A stretch of 16,237 nucleotides of DNA. It comes from Scatosoma sp964459515 (GTDB taxonomy: Bacteria > Bacillota > Clostridia > Christensenellales > Borkfalkiaceae). Shown one piece after another: positions 7,936 through 14,372 of the stretch. Made by a program: the position numbers and the translations under genes. The stretch covers positions 1-16,237 of the forward strand of contig CAYWML010000035.1 in NCBI GenBank assembly GCA_964459515.1, in the 5' to 3' direction. The notes under the pieces were generated by a model. That model saw only the letters and a list, made by a program, of their open reading frames with translations. It was not told the origin of the DNA and made no database searches. How positions within the stretch are numbered: the stretch's first letter is position 1; each line of letters begins with the position of its first letter.

Positions 7936-8913
7936 ATGGCAAACGAAAGCTTGGAAATTGCTTTGATAAAGTACAACAAAAAGACGTGGTGCAAAAGTTG
8001 CCTGCTGGGATTTTTTATCGGACTTGCGGTGATTGTTCCCGGTATCAGCGGCTCTACGGTGGCGATTATTTTTAAGCTGTACGATCAATTTTTGTATGCC
8101 GTGGGAAATCTTTTGCGAAAATTCAAGCGTTGCTTTTTGTTCCTGTTGCCGATCGGTATCGGTATGGTGATTGGAATTTTGCTCGGTTTCGTTACGGTGA
8201 AACAACTATTGAATATTTTGCCGTTTGCGGTGGTGTGCCTGTTTGCAGGGTTGATGACGGGTTCTTTCCCTGCCGTGAAAGACGAGCTGAAAGGCGCGGA
8301 GCGCAACGCAAAGCGCATTGCCTTGTTTTCGGTCGGCGTGTTGTTCCCCGTCGCGCTCGGTTGTCTGTCCGCCGTTTTGACGGTACGCGGTTCGGGCGGA
8401 ACGAGTTTTACGCAACAAGTGTATTGGTGGCAAATTGCGTTAGGCGTTGTTTTCGGGTTTGTCGTCGGCGTTACGCAGGTCGTTCCGGGACTTAGTGCGA
8501 GTGCGTTTTTGATGGCAGTCGGTTGGTTTGGCGGTTTAATGGACAGCGTCGATCCTGCGGTTTGGGGAGCTAATCCGAAAATTTTCATCTTGTATGCGGC
8601 GCTGGGCATCGGTTTCCTTCTGGGAATTTTCGTCTTTTCTAAGCTGTTGACGTATTTGTTCGGAAAAGCGCGCCATACCGCTTATTCGGCTATCGTCGGG
8701 CTTTCGCTTGGTTCTATCCTTTCCATGTTCTGCAACGGGGATATCATCGAAGTGTATTGCGGCTGGGCGAACGGCGGTGCGTTTGCGCTGGACGTCGTTT
8801 TGGGAATATGCTTATTTGCGGCAGGCGTTGTCGGCGCGTATCTCTTGGTGCGGTATCAGCGCAAAAAAGACGCGGAAGCGGCAACGGAAACCGTAGCGGG
8901 GAATAACGAATAA
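7936..8913 (+). CDS. popT: DUF368/PopT-family membrane protein, probable undecaprenyl-phosphate translocase
   Basis: The protein has 325 residues with about eight to nine predicted membrane helices. It has the internal duplication typical of DUF368: the re-entrant-type motif PGISGST at 35-41 is echoed by PGLSASA at 184-190. DUF368 proteins (PopT) have been shown to return undecaprenyl phosphate to the cytoplasmic face of the membrane, which recycles the lipid carrier for peptidoglycan and other surface polymers. The tail is short and charged. It follows the vanZ-like gene by 5 nt; a GGAG motif (7919-7922) lies 13 nt upstream of the ATG, with an extra GAGG closer to it. A terminator follows. 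The family assignment is firm; the translocase activity is taken from the family. Confidence 0.85.
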   Translation: MANESLEIALIKYNKKTWCKSCLLGFFIGLAVIVPGISGSTVAIIFKLYDQFLYAVGNLLRKFKRCFLFLLPIGIGMVIGILLGFVTVKQLLNILPFAVVCLFAGLMTGSFPAVKDELKGAERNAKRIALFSVGVLFPVALGCLSAVLTVRGSGGTSFTQQVYWWQIALGVVFGFVVGVTQVVPGLSASAFLMAVGWFGGLMDSVDPAVWGANPKIFILYAALGIGFLLGIFVFSKLLTYLFGKARHTAYSAIVGLSLGSILSMFCNGDIIEVYCGWANGGAFALDVVLGICLFAAGVVGAYLLVRYQRKKDAEAATETVAGNNE

Positions 8914-8924
8914 AACGAAAAACG

Positions 8925-8964
8925 AAGCGTACAGGTATGCGTTGAATGCCCGTGCGCTTTTTTT
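8925..8964 (+). terminator. Rho-independent terminator after the DUF368 gene
   Basis: An 11-bp stem with one mismatch and one G-T pair (8925-8935 with 8949-8959) is followed by a run of seven T (8958-8964). It lies 11 nt after the stop and just before the ribosome binding site of the next gene, so comF expression needs read-through or its own promoter. Confidence 0.7.
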
Positions 8965-8979
8965 GTGAGGGGAAAATAA

Positions 8980-9753
8980 ATGCGGCTTTGGGAAAGAATA
9001 AAGGAAAGTATATTTGCCTACGACGCGTCGCGCGGTTATACTTGCGATGTTTGCGGCGCAGAAGTGTTTCGTTATCCCGAAGAACGGCTTTGCGCGGCTT
9101 GCGTAAGCGCGCTCGGCGACGACGGCGGACGCACTTGCGAAAAATGCGGCAGGCATACGGCGGCGGCAGGCATTTGCCAAACTTGCAAACGAACGTTGCC
9201 GAAATTTCAAAAAGGATTTTCTCCGCTCGTTTATCGCGGCGCGGCTGCTTCTGCCGTCAATAGGATGAAAAACGGTACGCCGCGCTTGGCGTTGTGGCTC
9301 GGGGAAAACGCGGCGGAATATTTCGTCGCGCATTGTGCGAAGATTGCGGATTTTCAAGGCGAAGGAACGGAAACGCTGTTGGTGATCCCCGTGCCGTTGA
9401 CGGCGGCGAAACGGCGCTTGCGCGGTTATAATCAAGCGGAATTATTGGCAAGGAGCATTTGCGCGCGATTGAAAAAACTCGGCGTGCGCGCAGAGTTGCG
9501 CACGGATATTTTGGAACGAAAACGGGATACGGCGGAACAAAAGCATTTGGGTTTTGCGGCGCGACGGGATACGGCAATGGCGGTGTATCACGTGCATAAA
9601 CGCGTTCCTTGTCGCGATCGCACGGTGCTTTTGGTGGACGATATCATGACGACGGGCGCAACGGGAAGCGCGTGTTCGGCGCGACTTTACGGAGCAGGTG
9701 CGCGCGAAGTATTCTTTTTAAGCGCGACGGCTTTACCGGAGCGCAAAGAATAG
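8980..9753 (+). CDS. comFC: ComF-family phosphoribosyltransferase-like protein
   Basis: The protein has 257 residues and typical ComFC layout. The N-terminal zinc module has eight cysteines in four pairs (C22/C25, C38/C41, C53/C56, C66/C69). A type I phosphoribosyltransferase fold follows, with the PRPP-binding loop VLLVDDIMTTGAT at 216-228. RGYNQAELLA, a second family signature, lies near residue 150. ComFC is needed for DNA uptake during natural transformation, probably in the cytoplasm on incoming single-stranded DNA; its exact reaction is not settled. GAGGGG (8967-8972) lies 7 nt before the ATG. No ComFA helicase is next to it, which is common in Clostridia. It stands alone between two terminators. 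Confidence 0.9.
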   Translation: MRLWERIKESIFAYDASRGYTCDVCGAEVFRYPEERLCAACVSALGDDGGRTCEKCGRHTAAAGICQTCKRTLPKFQKGFSPLVYRGAAASAVNRMKNGTPRLALWLGENAAEYFVAHCAKIADFQGEGTETLLVIPVPLTAAKRRLRGYNQAELLARSICARLKKLGVRAELRTDILERKRDTAEQKHLGFAARRDTAMAVYHVHKRVPCRDRTVLLVDDIMTTGATGSACSARLYGAGAREVFFLSATALPERKE

Positions 9754-9845
9754 CGGTTTCGTCGTTGGCTTTCCCGTTGTTAAAGTTGTCGTGCAATACC
9801 CTTTCTGACATTAAAGTAACGGTTCTGCCGTATTCACAAAAAATA

Positions 9846-9894
9846 GGCTGTCCGCAAATTATGAAAATTTGCGGACAGCCCTTTTAATTTTTTG
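9846..9894. terminator. Bidirectional terminator between comF and the xre gene
   Basis: A perfect 15-bp stem (9846-9860 with 9866-9880) closes over a 5-nt loop. T-rich tracts follow on the plus strand (from 9882) and on the minus strand (TATTTTTTG, read from about 9845 downwards). It starts 3 nt past the stop of the minus-strand regulator and serves both convergent genes. Confidence 0.85.
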
Positions 9895-10096
9895 TCAGAC
9901 CTAATATGTAATTGGCGTCAAGGTCTAATTCTTTGCATAGTTTTGCAAACGTATCCAATTTCGGCAATTTTTTCGTCGTGCGGTATTGCGTTACCATTTC
10001 CGGGGAAATCCCGATCCGTTTTGCGATTTCGACCGTCGTCATTCCGCAATTTTTTAATTCTTCACTCAATCTTTCTTTTATAATCGTATTTTCCAT
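9884..10096 (-). CDS. XRE/Cro-CI-type transcriptional regulator
   Basis: The protein has 70 residues and is a single HTH_3 (XRE) domain with no effector domain. The helix-turn-helix covers about residues 18-45: TTVEIAKRIGIS, then the recognition helix PEMVTQYRTTKKLP. The helical tail ends DLDANYILGL, a common ending in this family. It is divergent from the Gly-rich lipoprotein gene. The intergenic region carries two near-identical operators, one in each promoter, so it probably represses both itself and the lipoprotein-LRR operon. No Shine-Dalgarno sequence is seen; TATAAT lies 6 nt before the ATG. Small solo XRE proteins of this kind are often phage-type or toxin-antitoxin-type repressors, but no phage or toxin gene is adjacent. 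Confidence 0.85.
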   Translation of the reverse strand: MENTIIKERLSEELKNCGMTTVEIAKRIGISPEMVTQYRTTKKLPKLDTFAKLCKELDLDANYILGLTKN

Positions 10097-10102
10097 AAAA
10101 AT

Positions 10103-10108
10103 ATTATA
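10103..10108 (-). promoter_or_regulatory. Probable -10 box of the xre gene
   Basis: The minus strand reads TATAAT here, 6 nt before the ATG. The -35 region is poor, as expected for a regulated or weak promoter. The upstream operator copy overlaps its spacer. Confidence 0.5.
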
Positions 10109-10122
10109 TAACTATTGGTTAG
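10108..10122 (-). promoter_or_regulatory. Operator copy 1, in the xre promoter
   Basis: On the minus strand this reads CTAACCAATAGTTAT, 13 of 15 positions identical to operator copy 2 (CTAACCAACAGTTAG). It lies between the xre -10 box and its -35 region, so binding here would give autorepression. Confidence 0.6.
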
Positions 10123-10130
10123 AAAATTGC

Positions 10131-10159
10131 TTGACACTAACCAACAGTTAGTGTATAAT
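10131..10159 (+). promoter_or_regulatory. Consensus sigma-A promoter of the lipoprotein-LRR operon
   Basis: TTGACA (10131-10136), a 17-bp spacer, then TATAAT (10154-10159): a perfect match in both boxes and spacing. Transcription should start near 10166, giving a ~22-nt leader that contains AAAGGAGGT. Such a strong promoter needs a repressor to be controllable, which fits the operator inside it. Confidence 0.85.
10134..10154 (+). promoter_or_regulatory. Operator copy 2, between -35 and -10 of the lipoprotein promoter
   Basis: ACACTAAC (10134-10141) and GTTAGTGT (10147-10154) are perfect 8-bp inverted arms around CAACA. The palindrome fills the spacer and touches both promoter boxes, the classic position for steric repression. 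Its core recurs in the xre promoter about 29 bp away. Confidence 0.75.
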
Positions 10160-10187
10160 AAGATTATAGCACAAAGGAGGTGGGCGT

Positions 10188-11477
10188 ATGAAAAAACGTC
10201 TATGGAGAATTTTTTTGGTTGTTTGTTTCGGCTTTTGCTTGCTCGCGGCGGTCGGTTGCGGCGGCGGTGACGACGTCGGGCAAACGAGTGCGTCGGAATC
10301 TTCGGAAAACCCGTTGATAAAAGACGGATATACGCTGAACGAAACGGAAGAATATTATGAGAAATTCGATGGAGACAGCAATACCGTTTTTGTCAATTTC
10401 ACGAAAAGCGAAGCGTATCTAAGCACTTCTTACAGTGTGACGAGCGATATGGAGTGCGTTGTTTTCGAGGGGAAAAAGGGAACGGAATATTATAATTTCC
10501 AGATAAAAATCGCCAAGCGCGAATCTCCCGTCACCGTCCAACTGAAAAATTTTTCCTATACGGCAAATCGAGAAAAAATTGCTTTGGACGCCTCGGCGGT
10601 GTCGGACGAATACGAAGTGAGCCTGATTGCCGTCGGGACGTGCAAAATCGTCGGCGGAAAATCGAATGCGGCGAATAACGGAGCGAGCTATTCCCGTTCC
10701 GAAACGGCAGACTATGCAAGGGACGGAGACGCGGGCGCGGATGCCAAAGACGGCGAAAATGCCGTTAAGGCAAAGAACTTATGCTTGGTCGTTCGAGAAA
10801 ATGCTGAATTTACTTTGCAGGGCGGCGACGGCGGCAAAGGCGGCAGCGGCGGCAACGGAGAAGGCTCGTGCGGAAGCGGGCAAGCGCTGGCAGGCAGGGG
10901 CGGCAAGGGCGGCAACGGCGGAAACGGCGGCAATGCAATCACCATCGAAACGTCGCTGACGATTGTCAACGACGGCGAATTAAGCTTGTACGGTGGCAAA
11001 GGCGGTGACGGCGGCAACGGCGGCAGCGGCGGTCACGGCGTACAGAAATATGAAACGGATCAGCCCGATCATGGCAATAACGGCGGCAACGGCGGCGACG
11101 GCGGCAAAGGCGGTGCGGCGATTTGTTCCAAAGGGGAAATACTGTTGCTTTCGGAAGAGGGCGAATACCCGATTTGTGTCGGCGGCGACGGCGGCAAAGG
11201 AGGCAAGGGCGGCGACGGCGGCAACGGCGCAAAAGGGTGGCATTTCGGCACTATGTATAGCGATCCCGGCAGGGGCGGCTATGGCGGCGATGGCGGTGCC
11301 GGCGGTCGTGCGCTGGAGACGACGACGGACCTGGCGGAAACGTTCGGGGAAAACGGCAAAGGCGGTCAAGGCGGCAAAGGCGGCAACGGCGGAAGCAACG
11401 GCGAGGATTCCGCGGGAGGCGGCGCAAGCGGTGTTGACGGCAAAACATGGTCGGAAACAGCGGAAACAACGGAGTAA
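10188..11477 (+). CDS. Lipoprotein with beta segments alternating with (Gly-Gly-X)n runs
   Basis: The protein has 429 residues. A basic start, hydrophobic helix and lipobox AAVGC (C24) mark a lipoprotein attached to the outer face of the membrane. Residues ~50-190 are a non-repetitive, strand-rich domain. The rest alternates short strand-turn-strand segments with GGX tracts: segment ~194-211 then GGX 212-250; segment 251-268 (ITIETSLTIVNDGELSLY) then GGX 269-284 and 296-309; segment 310-331 then GGX 332-350 and 355-373; then a Gly-rich tail. X is mostly K, D, N or S. GGX triplets can pack as polyglycine-II helices or turns on a beta-solenoid; that fold is an inference. AAAGGAGGT lies 7 nt before the ATG. 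The 3' end appears frameshifted. The next gene, an LRR protein, is in the same operon. I know no characterised homologue. Confidence 0.8.
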   Translation: MKKRLWRIFLVVCFGFCLLAAVGCGGGDDVGQTSASESSENPLIKDGYTLNETEEYYEKFDGDSNTVFVNFTKSEAYLSTSYSVTSDMECVVFEGKKGTEYYNFQIKIAKRESPVTVQLKNFSYTANREKIALDASAVSDEYEVSLIAVGTCKIVGGKSNAANNGASYSRSETADYARDGDAGADAKDGENAVKAKNLCLVVRENAEFTLQGGDGGKGGSGGNGEGSCGSGQALAGRGGKGGNGGNGGNAITIETSLTIVNDGELSLYGGKGGDGGNGGSGGHGVQKYETDQPDHGNNGGNGGDGGKGGAAICSKGEILLLSEEGEYPICVGGDGGKGGKGGDGGNGAKGWHFGTMYSDPGRGGYGGDGGAGGRALETTTDLAETFGENGKGGQGGKGGNGGSNGEDSAGGGASGVDGKTWSETAETTE

Positions 11478-11550
11478 ACAACGGAGATTATTCCGTGGTG
11501 GCGCAAACGGTGTTGATGACATAACTATACAAGGAGAAAAGAGATTATGA
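11453..11550 (+). other. Out-of-frame coding remnant of the lipoprotein 3' end
   Basis: After the lipoprotein stop, Gly/Asn-rich coding sense continues in other frames: GNSGNNGVNNGDYS (from 11453) and then GGANGVDDITIQGEKRL (from 11497), ending in TGA at 11548-11550. That TGA overlaps the ATG of the LRR gene as ATGA. The remnant NGDYS..GGANGVDD repeats the in-frame NGEDSAGGGASGVDG just before it. Two one-base losses, or sequencing errors, would explain the pattern. Confidence 0.5.
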
Positions 11551-13520
11551 GGGATTTTTTTAAGAGTACATTTTTTAAGTGGGCGTTAATAATTTTGGCG
11601 GCAGTTTGCATTATTGTAGGTGGTATCGTAGGTATAAAAAAATTAAGAGAAAAAAACGGCTTAGTGGACGGGATTGACTACGATTTAATAACCGAAGAAG
11701 TTTCAGCGGAGGATTATGAGGCGTTGGTTGCGTATGATTCTCGATTGGCGACCGAGGAGAAAAATAAAATTGCTTATTATTATGCAAGCGATGCGTCGAA
11801 TTGGAATTTTGTTAAGAAACTTAAAATTGCTACAATTCCGTCGGAAATCAATGGTATTCCAGTGAAAAGCGCCTATTGGGGTGACCAAAATGCCGAGAAG
11901 TTGGTTGTGGCAGAAGGGATAGAAAGTATTAAGTTTTCATCTACTCAAACATTGACGGAAATCGATATTCCCGACAGCGTAGCAAATTTGGCAGGCTTAA
12001 CATATACGGGCGTACAATTTGAATTGGAAAACGGCATTTACTATTATAAAAATTGGGCAATTTATACGGACGGTGTTTTATCGGGAACGATAGAAGTGCG
12101 CGAAGGTACGGTCGGCATCGGTTCGGCTTGTTTTTGGGACTCTACGGCAGACAACGTGGAGTTGCCGGATTCCTTGCAATATATCAGCGATTGTGCCTTT
12201 TGGAATATGCGGAATTTGACGGAAATCGATTTGAAAAATACGCGTTATGTCGGTTGGAGTAGCTTTGCGAATTGCACAAATCTTACACAGGTTTCGCATG
12301 AAGGAAAAATCGAAAAAATCGGCGAGTGCGCTTTTTTGAATTCCGGTATTCAGTCTTTGGATTTGTCGATGTGCTCTCTAAACAACTTTTGTGCATATAG
12401 TTTTATTCGAGGGGGTAGCTACCAAAGATATGACAAAGATTCGGGACATTGGAGTTACAGCAACACCTCCAATTCTTCAGTTGGGGATTACGGATATTTC
12501 GGGAAAAACGCATTCCGCAACAGCGCATTGCAAAATATTACGCTTCCCGAAGGTTTGACGAAAATTCCCGAATACTGTTTCGACAACAGCAAATTGACCG
12601 AACTTTCCGTCCCTGCGACGTTAAAGAACATTCAAAACAGAGCATTCGGATATTGCGAACAGTTGACAAAAGTCGTATTTGAAGGCGAAAATTCCACATT
12701 GCATTTGGGTGAAAGTGCATTCCAAAGTTGTTTGCAGTTGAAATCGGTGAAGTTTGAGGGCGCAAACATGACTTTTGATAACGCCGTATTCCAATGGTGT
12801 CAAGGATTGTCGGATGTATGTCTTCCCGAAAATTTAACGTATATTCCTTCATCTGCTTTCAACGGTTGTATTGCACTTCGCTCCCTCGAAATTCCCGAAA
12901 AAGTAACGACAATCGGCGAATCGGCGTTTATGGATTGCACTGCTTTGGAGATAATCGACTCACCCGAAGATGCGTACACGAGCGACGAAAACGAGTCGTC
13001 TGAAGATTTGCGTACTACCGACAAAAACGCGTTGCCTAAAAATTTGCGCACAATCGACAAAAACGCGTTTGCAAATTGCACCGCTTTGACGACGATAACA
13101 CTTCCGAACGGCTTGAAGACGCTGGGCGAAACTGCGTTTACCAAGTGCACCGCTTTGGCGAGTATCGTTTTGCCCGACAGCGTGAATACGCTTGGCGACG
13201 GTTGCTTTAAGGATTGTACGGCTCTTCTCGAAGTGAAATTGGGGAGCGGCATCCAAACGTTGCCGACGGAATGTTTCAGCGGCACGAATTTGAACCGCTT
13301 TACCGTCGAAAAAACCGTAAAGACGATTTGCCCGAACGCATTAAATTCCAACAACATGAATTTTTCGATGGAATTTTCGAACCCGCAAAATTGGATTCTT
13401 GTAGAGAGTGCGGAAGCGCAAACGGGGAATAAACTTTCCGCGGCGGAACTCGGCGAACCGCAAAAAGCCGTCGAATTGTATAGAAAACATTGCGGAAAAT
13501 ATTGGAAGAAAGCCGCATAA
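11547..13520 (+). CDS. Membrane-anchored BspA-type leucine-rich repeat protein
   Basis: The protein has 657 residues. AAGGAG (11531-11536) lies 10 nt before the ATG. One transmembrane helix (about 12-30), preceded by a basic start, anchors it with the body outside; there is no obvious signal peptidase site and no LPXTG. Residues ~75-615 are LRR_5 repeats of about 23 residues (typical unit: LP..L..I...AF..C..L..I). A Tyr-rich insert lies near 285-315. Residues 473-508 are three 12-residue repeats unlike the LRR around them. A short alpha-rich tail ends the protein. BspA-type LRRs mediate binding to host or community surfaces, so an adhesive or sensing role is likely. It is cotranscribed with the Gly-rich lipoprotein under the xre operator. 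Its sequence is more AT-rich than the giant LRR protein at 1-5568, which suggests separate origin. Confidence 0.85.
   Translation: MRDFFKSTFFKWALIILAAVCIIVGGIVGIKKLREKNGLVDGIDYDLITEEVSAEDYEALVAYDSRLATEEKNKIAYYYASDASNWNFVKKLKIATIPSEINGIPVKSAYWGDQNAEKLVVAEGIESIKFSSTQTLTEIDIPDSVANLAGLTYTGVQFELENGIYYYKNWAIYTDGVLSGTIEVREGTVGIGSACFWDSTADNVELPDSLQYISDCAFWNMRNLTEIDLKNTRYVGWSSFANCTNLTQVSHEGKIEKIGECAFLNSGIQSLDLSMCSLNNFCAYSFIRGGSYQRYDKDSGHWSYSNTSNSSVGDYGYFGKNAFRNSALQNITLPEGLTKIPEYCFDNSKLTELSVPATLKNIQNRAFGYCEQLTKVVFEGENSTLHLGESAFQSCLQLKSVKFEGANMTFDNAVFQWCQGLSDVCLPENLTYIPSSAFNGCIALRSLEIPEKVTTIGESAFMDCTALEIIDSPEDAYTSDENESSEDLRTTDKNALPKNLRTIDKNAFANCTALTTITLPNGLKTLGETAFTKCTALASIVLPDSVNTLGDGCFKDCTALLEVKLGSGIQTLPTECFSGTNLNRFTVEKTVKTICPNALNSNNMNFSMEFSNPQNWILVESAEAQTGNKLSAAELGEPQKAVELYRKHCGKYWKKAA
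12963..13070 (+). repeat. Three tandem 36-bp repeats inside the LRR gene
   Basis: Units at 12963-12998, 12999-13034 and 13035-13070 encode PEDAYTSDENES, SEDLRTTDKNAL and PKNLRTIDKNAF. Units 2 and 3 are close; unit 1 is diverged and acidic. The last unit merges into the next LRR (FANCTAL), so the repeat probably grew out of an LRR edge by slippage. Confidence 0.7.
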
Positions 13521-13541
13521 AGAATTAGAGAAAATGTAAGG

Positions 13542-13579
13542 AGCGAGCGCCGTTTCGATTGCGCTCGCTTCGTTTTTTT
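13542..13579 (+). terminator. Rho-independent terminator of the lipoprotein-LRR operon
   Basis: AGCGAGCGC (13542-13550) pairs perfectly with GCGCTCGCT (13561-13569) over a 10-nt loop, followed by CG and seven T (13573-13579). It starts 22 nt after the LRR stop codon. Confidence 0.85.
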
Positions 13580-13630
13580 GTTTGTCGATATTGGTTGTCT
13601 TTGATATAGACTTTGTTTCCGCCCTTGTTT

Positions 13631-13661
13631 GTCGTTACGAGGAGCAAAGCGACGCGATAAA
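13631..13661. repeat. Degenerate left-end copy of the fold-back repeat
   Basis: GTCGTTACGAGGAGCAAAGC followed by GACG matches the left end of the three full copies downstream (GTCATTACGAGGAGCGAAGC) and then diverges. It seems to be an eroded or truncated copy. Confidence 0.5.
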
Positions 13662-13673
13662 CCGTGAGTATAT

Positions 13674-13784
13674 GTCATTACGAGGAACGAAGCGACGTGG
13701 TAATCTCGCGGCAAGCCGTGCTCGCGTTTCCGCCTGACGGCGGAGATTGCCGCAGTCGCGCGTACCGCGCTCCTTCGCAATGAC
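13674..13784. repeat. Fold-back repeat, copy 1 (111 bp, short form)
   Basis: It runs from GTCATTACGAGGA to TCGCAATGAC. The ends are imperfect inverted repeats, with inner arms GGTAATCTC and GAGATTGCC. It lacks a 20-bp internal hairpin present in copies 2 and 3; the missing piece is bounded by AAGCC repeats, which suggests a slippage deletion. Confidence 0.8.
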
Positions 13785-13809
13785 GAGCATATGTTTTCGC
13801 GCTCTCTTC

Positions 13810-13940
13810 GTCATTACGAGGAGCGAAGCGACATGGTAATCTCGTGGCAAGCCTATGGCTTGCCGCGGAAGCCGTGCTCGCGTTTCCGCCTTGCGGCGGA
13901 GATTGCCGCAGTCGCGTGTACCGCGCTCCTTCGCAATGAC
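13810..13940. repeat. Fold-back repeat, copy 2 (131 bp)
   Basis: It has the same ends as copy 1 and includes the inner hairpin GGCAAGCC-TAT-GGCTTGCC. A second inner hairpin is CCGCC-TTG-CGGCGG. The loops differ between copies while the stems are kept. A 25-bp linker before it is identical to the one before copy 3. Confidence 0.85.
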
Positions 13941-13965
13941 GAGCATATGTTTTCGCGCTCTCTTC

Positions 13966-14096
13966 GTCATTACGAGGAGCGAAGCGACGTGGTAATCTCG
14001 TGGCAAGCCTACGGCTTGCCGCGGAAGCCGTGCTCGCGTTTCCGCCTAACGGCGGAGATTGCCGCAGTCGCGCGTACCGCGCTCCTTCGCAATGAC
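13966..14096. repeat. Fold-back repeat, copy 3 (131 bp)
   Basis: It is nearly identical to copy 2 (loops TAC and TAA instead of TAT and TTG). Copies 2 and 3 repeat with a period of 156 bp (131-bp element plus 25-bp linker), so the array grew by tandem duplication rather than by independent insertions. No transposase is present, so it is non-autonomous or structural, of the REP/MITE kind. Confidence 0.85.
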
Positions 14097-14119
14097 GGGC
14101 GGTGGGTTGGCGAAAGGTG

Positions 14120-14233
14120 AAACGACTAAAACGATAACCGCCCTGCGATCTTGCGACCACAGGGCGATTACCTATATGATAAGGGGGAAAATGATGAGCT
14201 TTTTGATGTGTTCGGTATCCACAACCGATTTAC
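14120..14233 (-). ncRNA. Possible small RNA on the minus strand
   Basis: On the minus strand TTTACT (14263-14268), a 17-bp spacer and TAAAAT (14240-14245) form a fair promoter. Transcription from about 14233 would end at a 7-bp hairpin (14160-14166 with 14139-14145) followed by a modest T-rich tract, giving about 110 nt. The opposite strand holds AAGGGGG 3 nt before an ATG and a 38-codon reading frame, so an antisense arrangement is conceivable. No database check was possible. Confidence 0.3.
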
Positions 14234-14372
14234 GAGTATATTTTAGCATATTCTTTCTGAAAAGTAAAGAAAAAAATCAGGAAAATTTTTTATTGTCCGA
14301 AAAGTAAAACGTGCTACAAAAAATGACAAAATTCAACAAAAACGACAATAAAAAACGACGTTTTGTGTTTTT

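Noticed and set aside
10712..11522. Pro/Leu-rich and Ala/Arg-rich open frames overlapping the Gly-rich lipoprotein
   Set aside because: They are alternative-frame readings of GGC-GGC-NNN repeats. The sense frame has a lipobox, a perfect ribosome binding site and a consensus promoter.
13674..14096. CRISPR array
   Set aside because: The repeated units are over 110 bp, and the 25-bp linkers between them are identical to each other, the opposite of repeats with unique spacers. No cas gene is present.
13635..14160. Open frames of 109-160 codons across the fold-back repeats
   Set aside because: Repeat units without stops in several frames produce them on both strands. They have no ribosome binding site or domain, and the periodic peptide just mirrors the DNA repeat.
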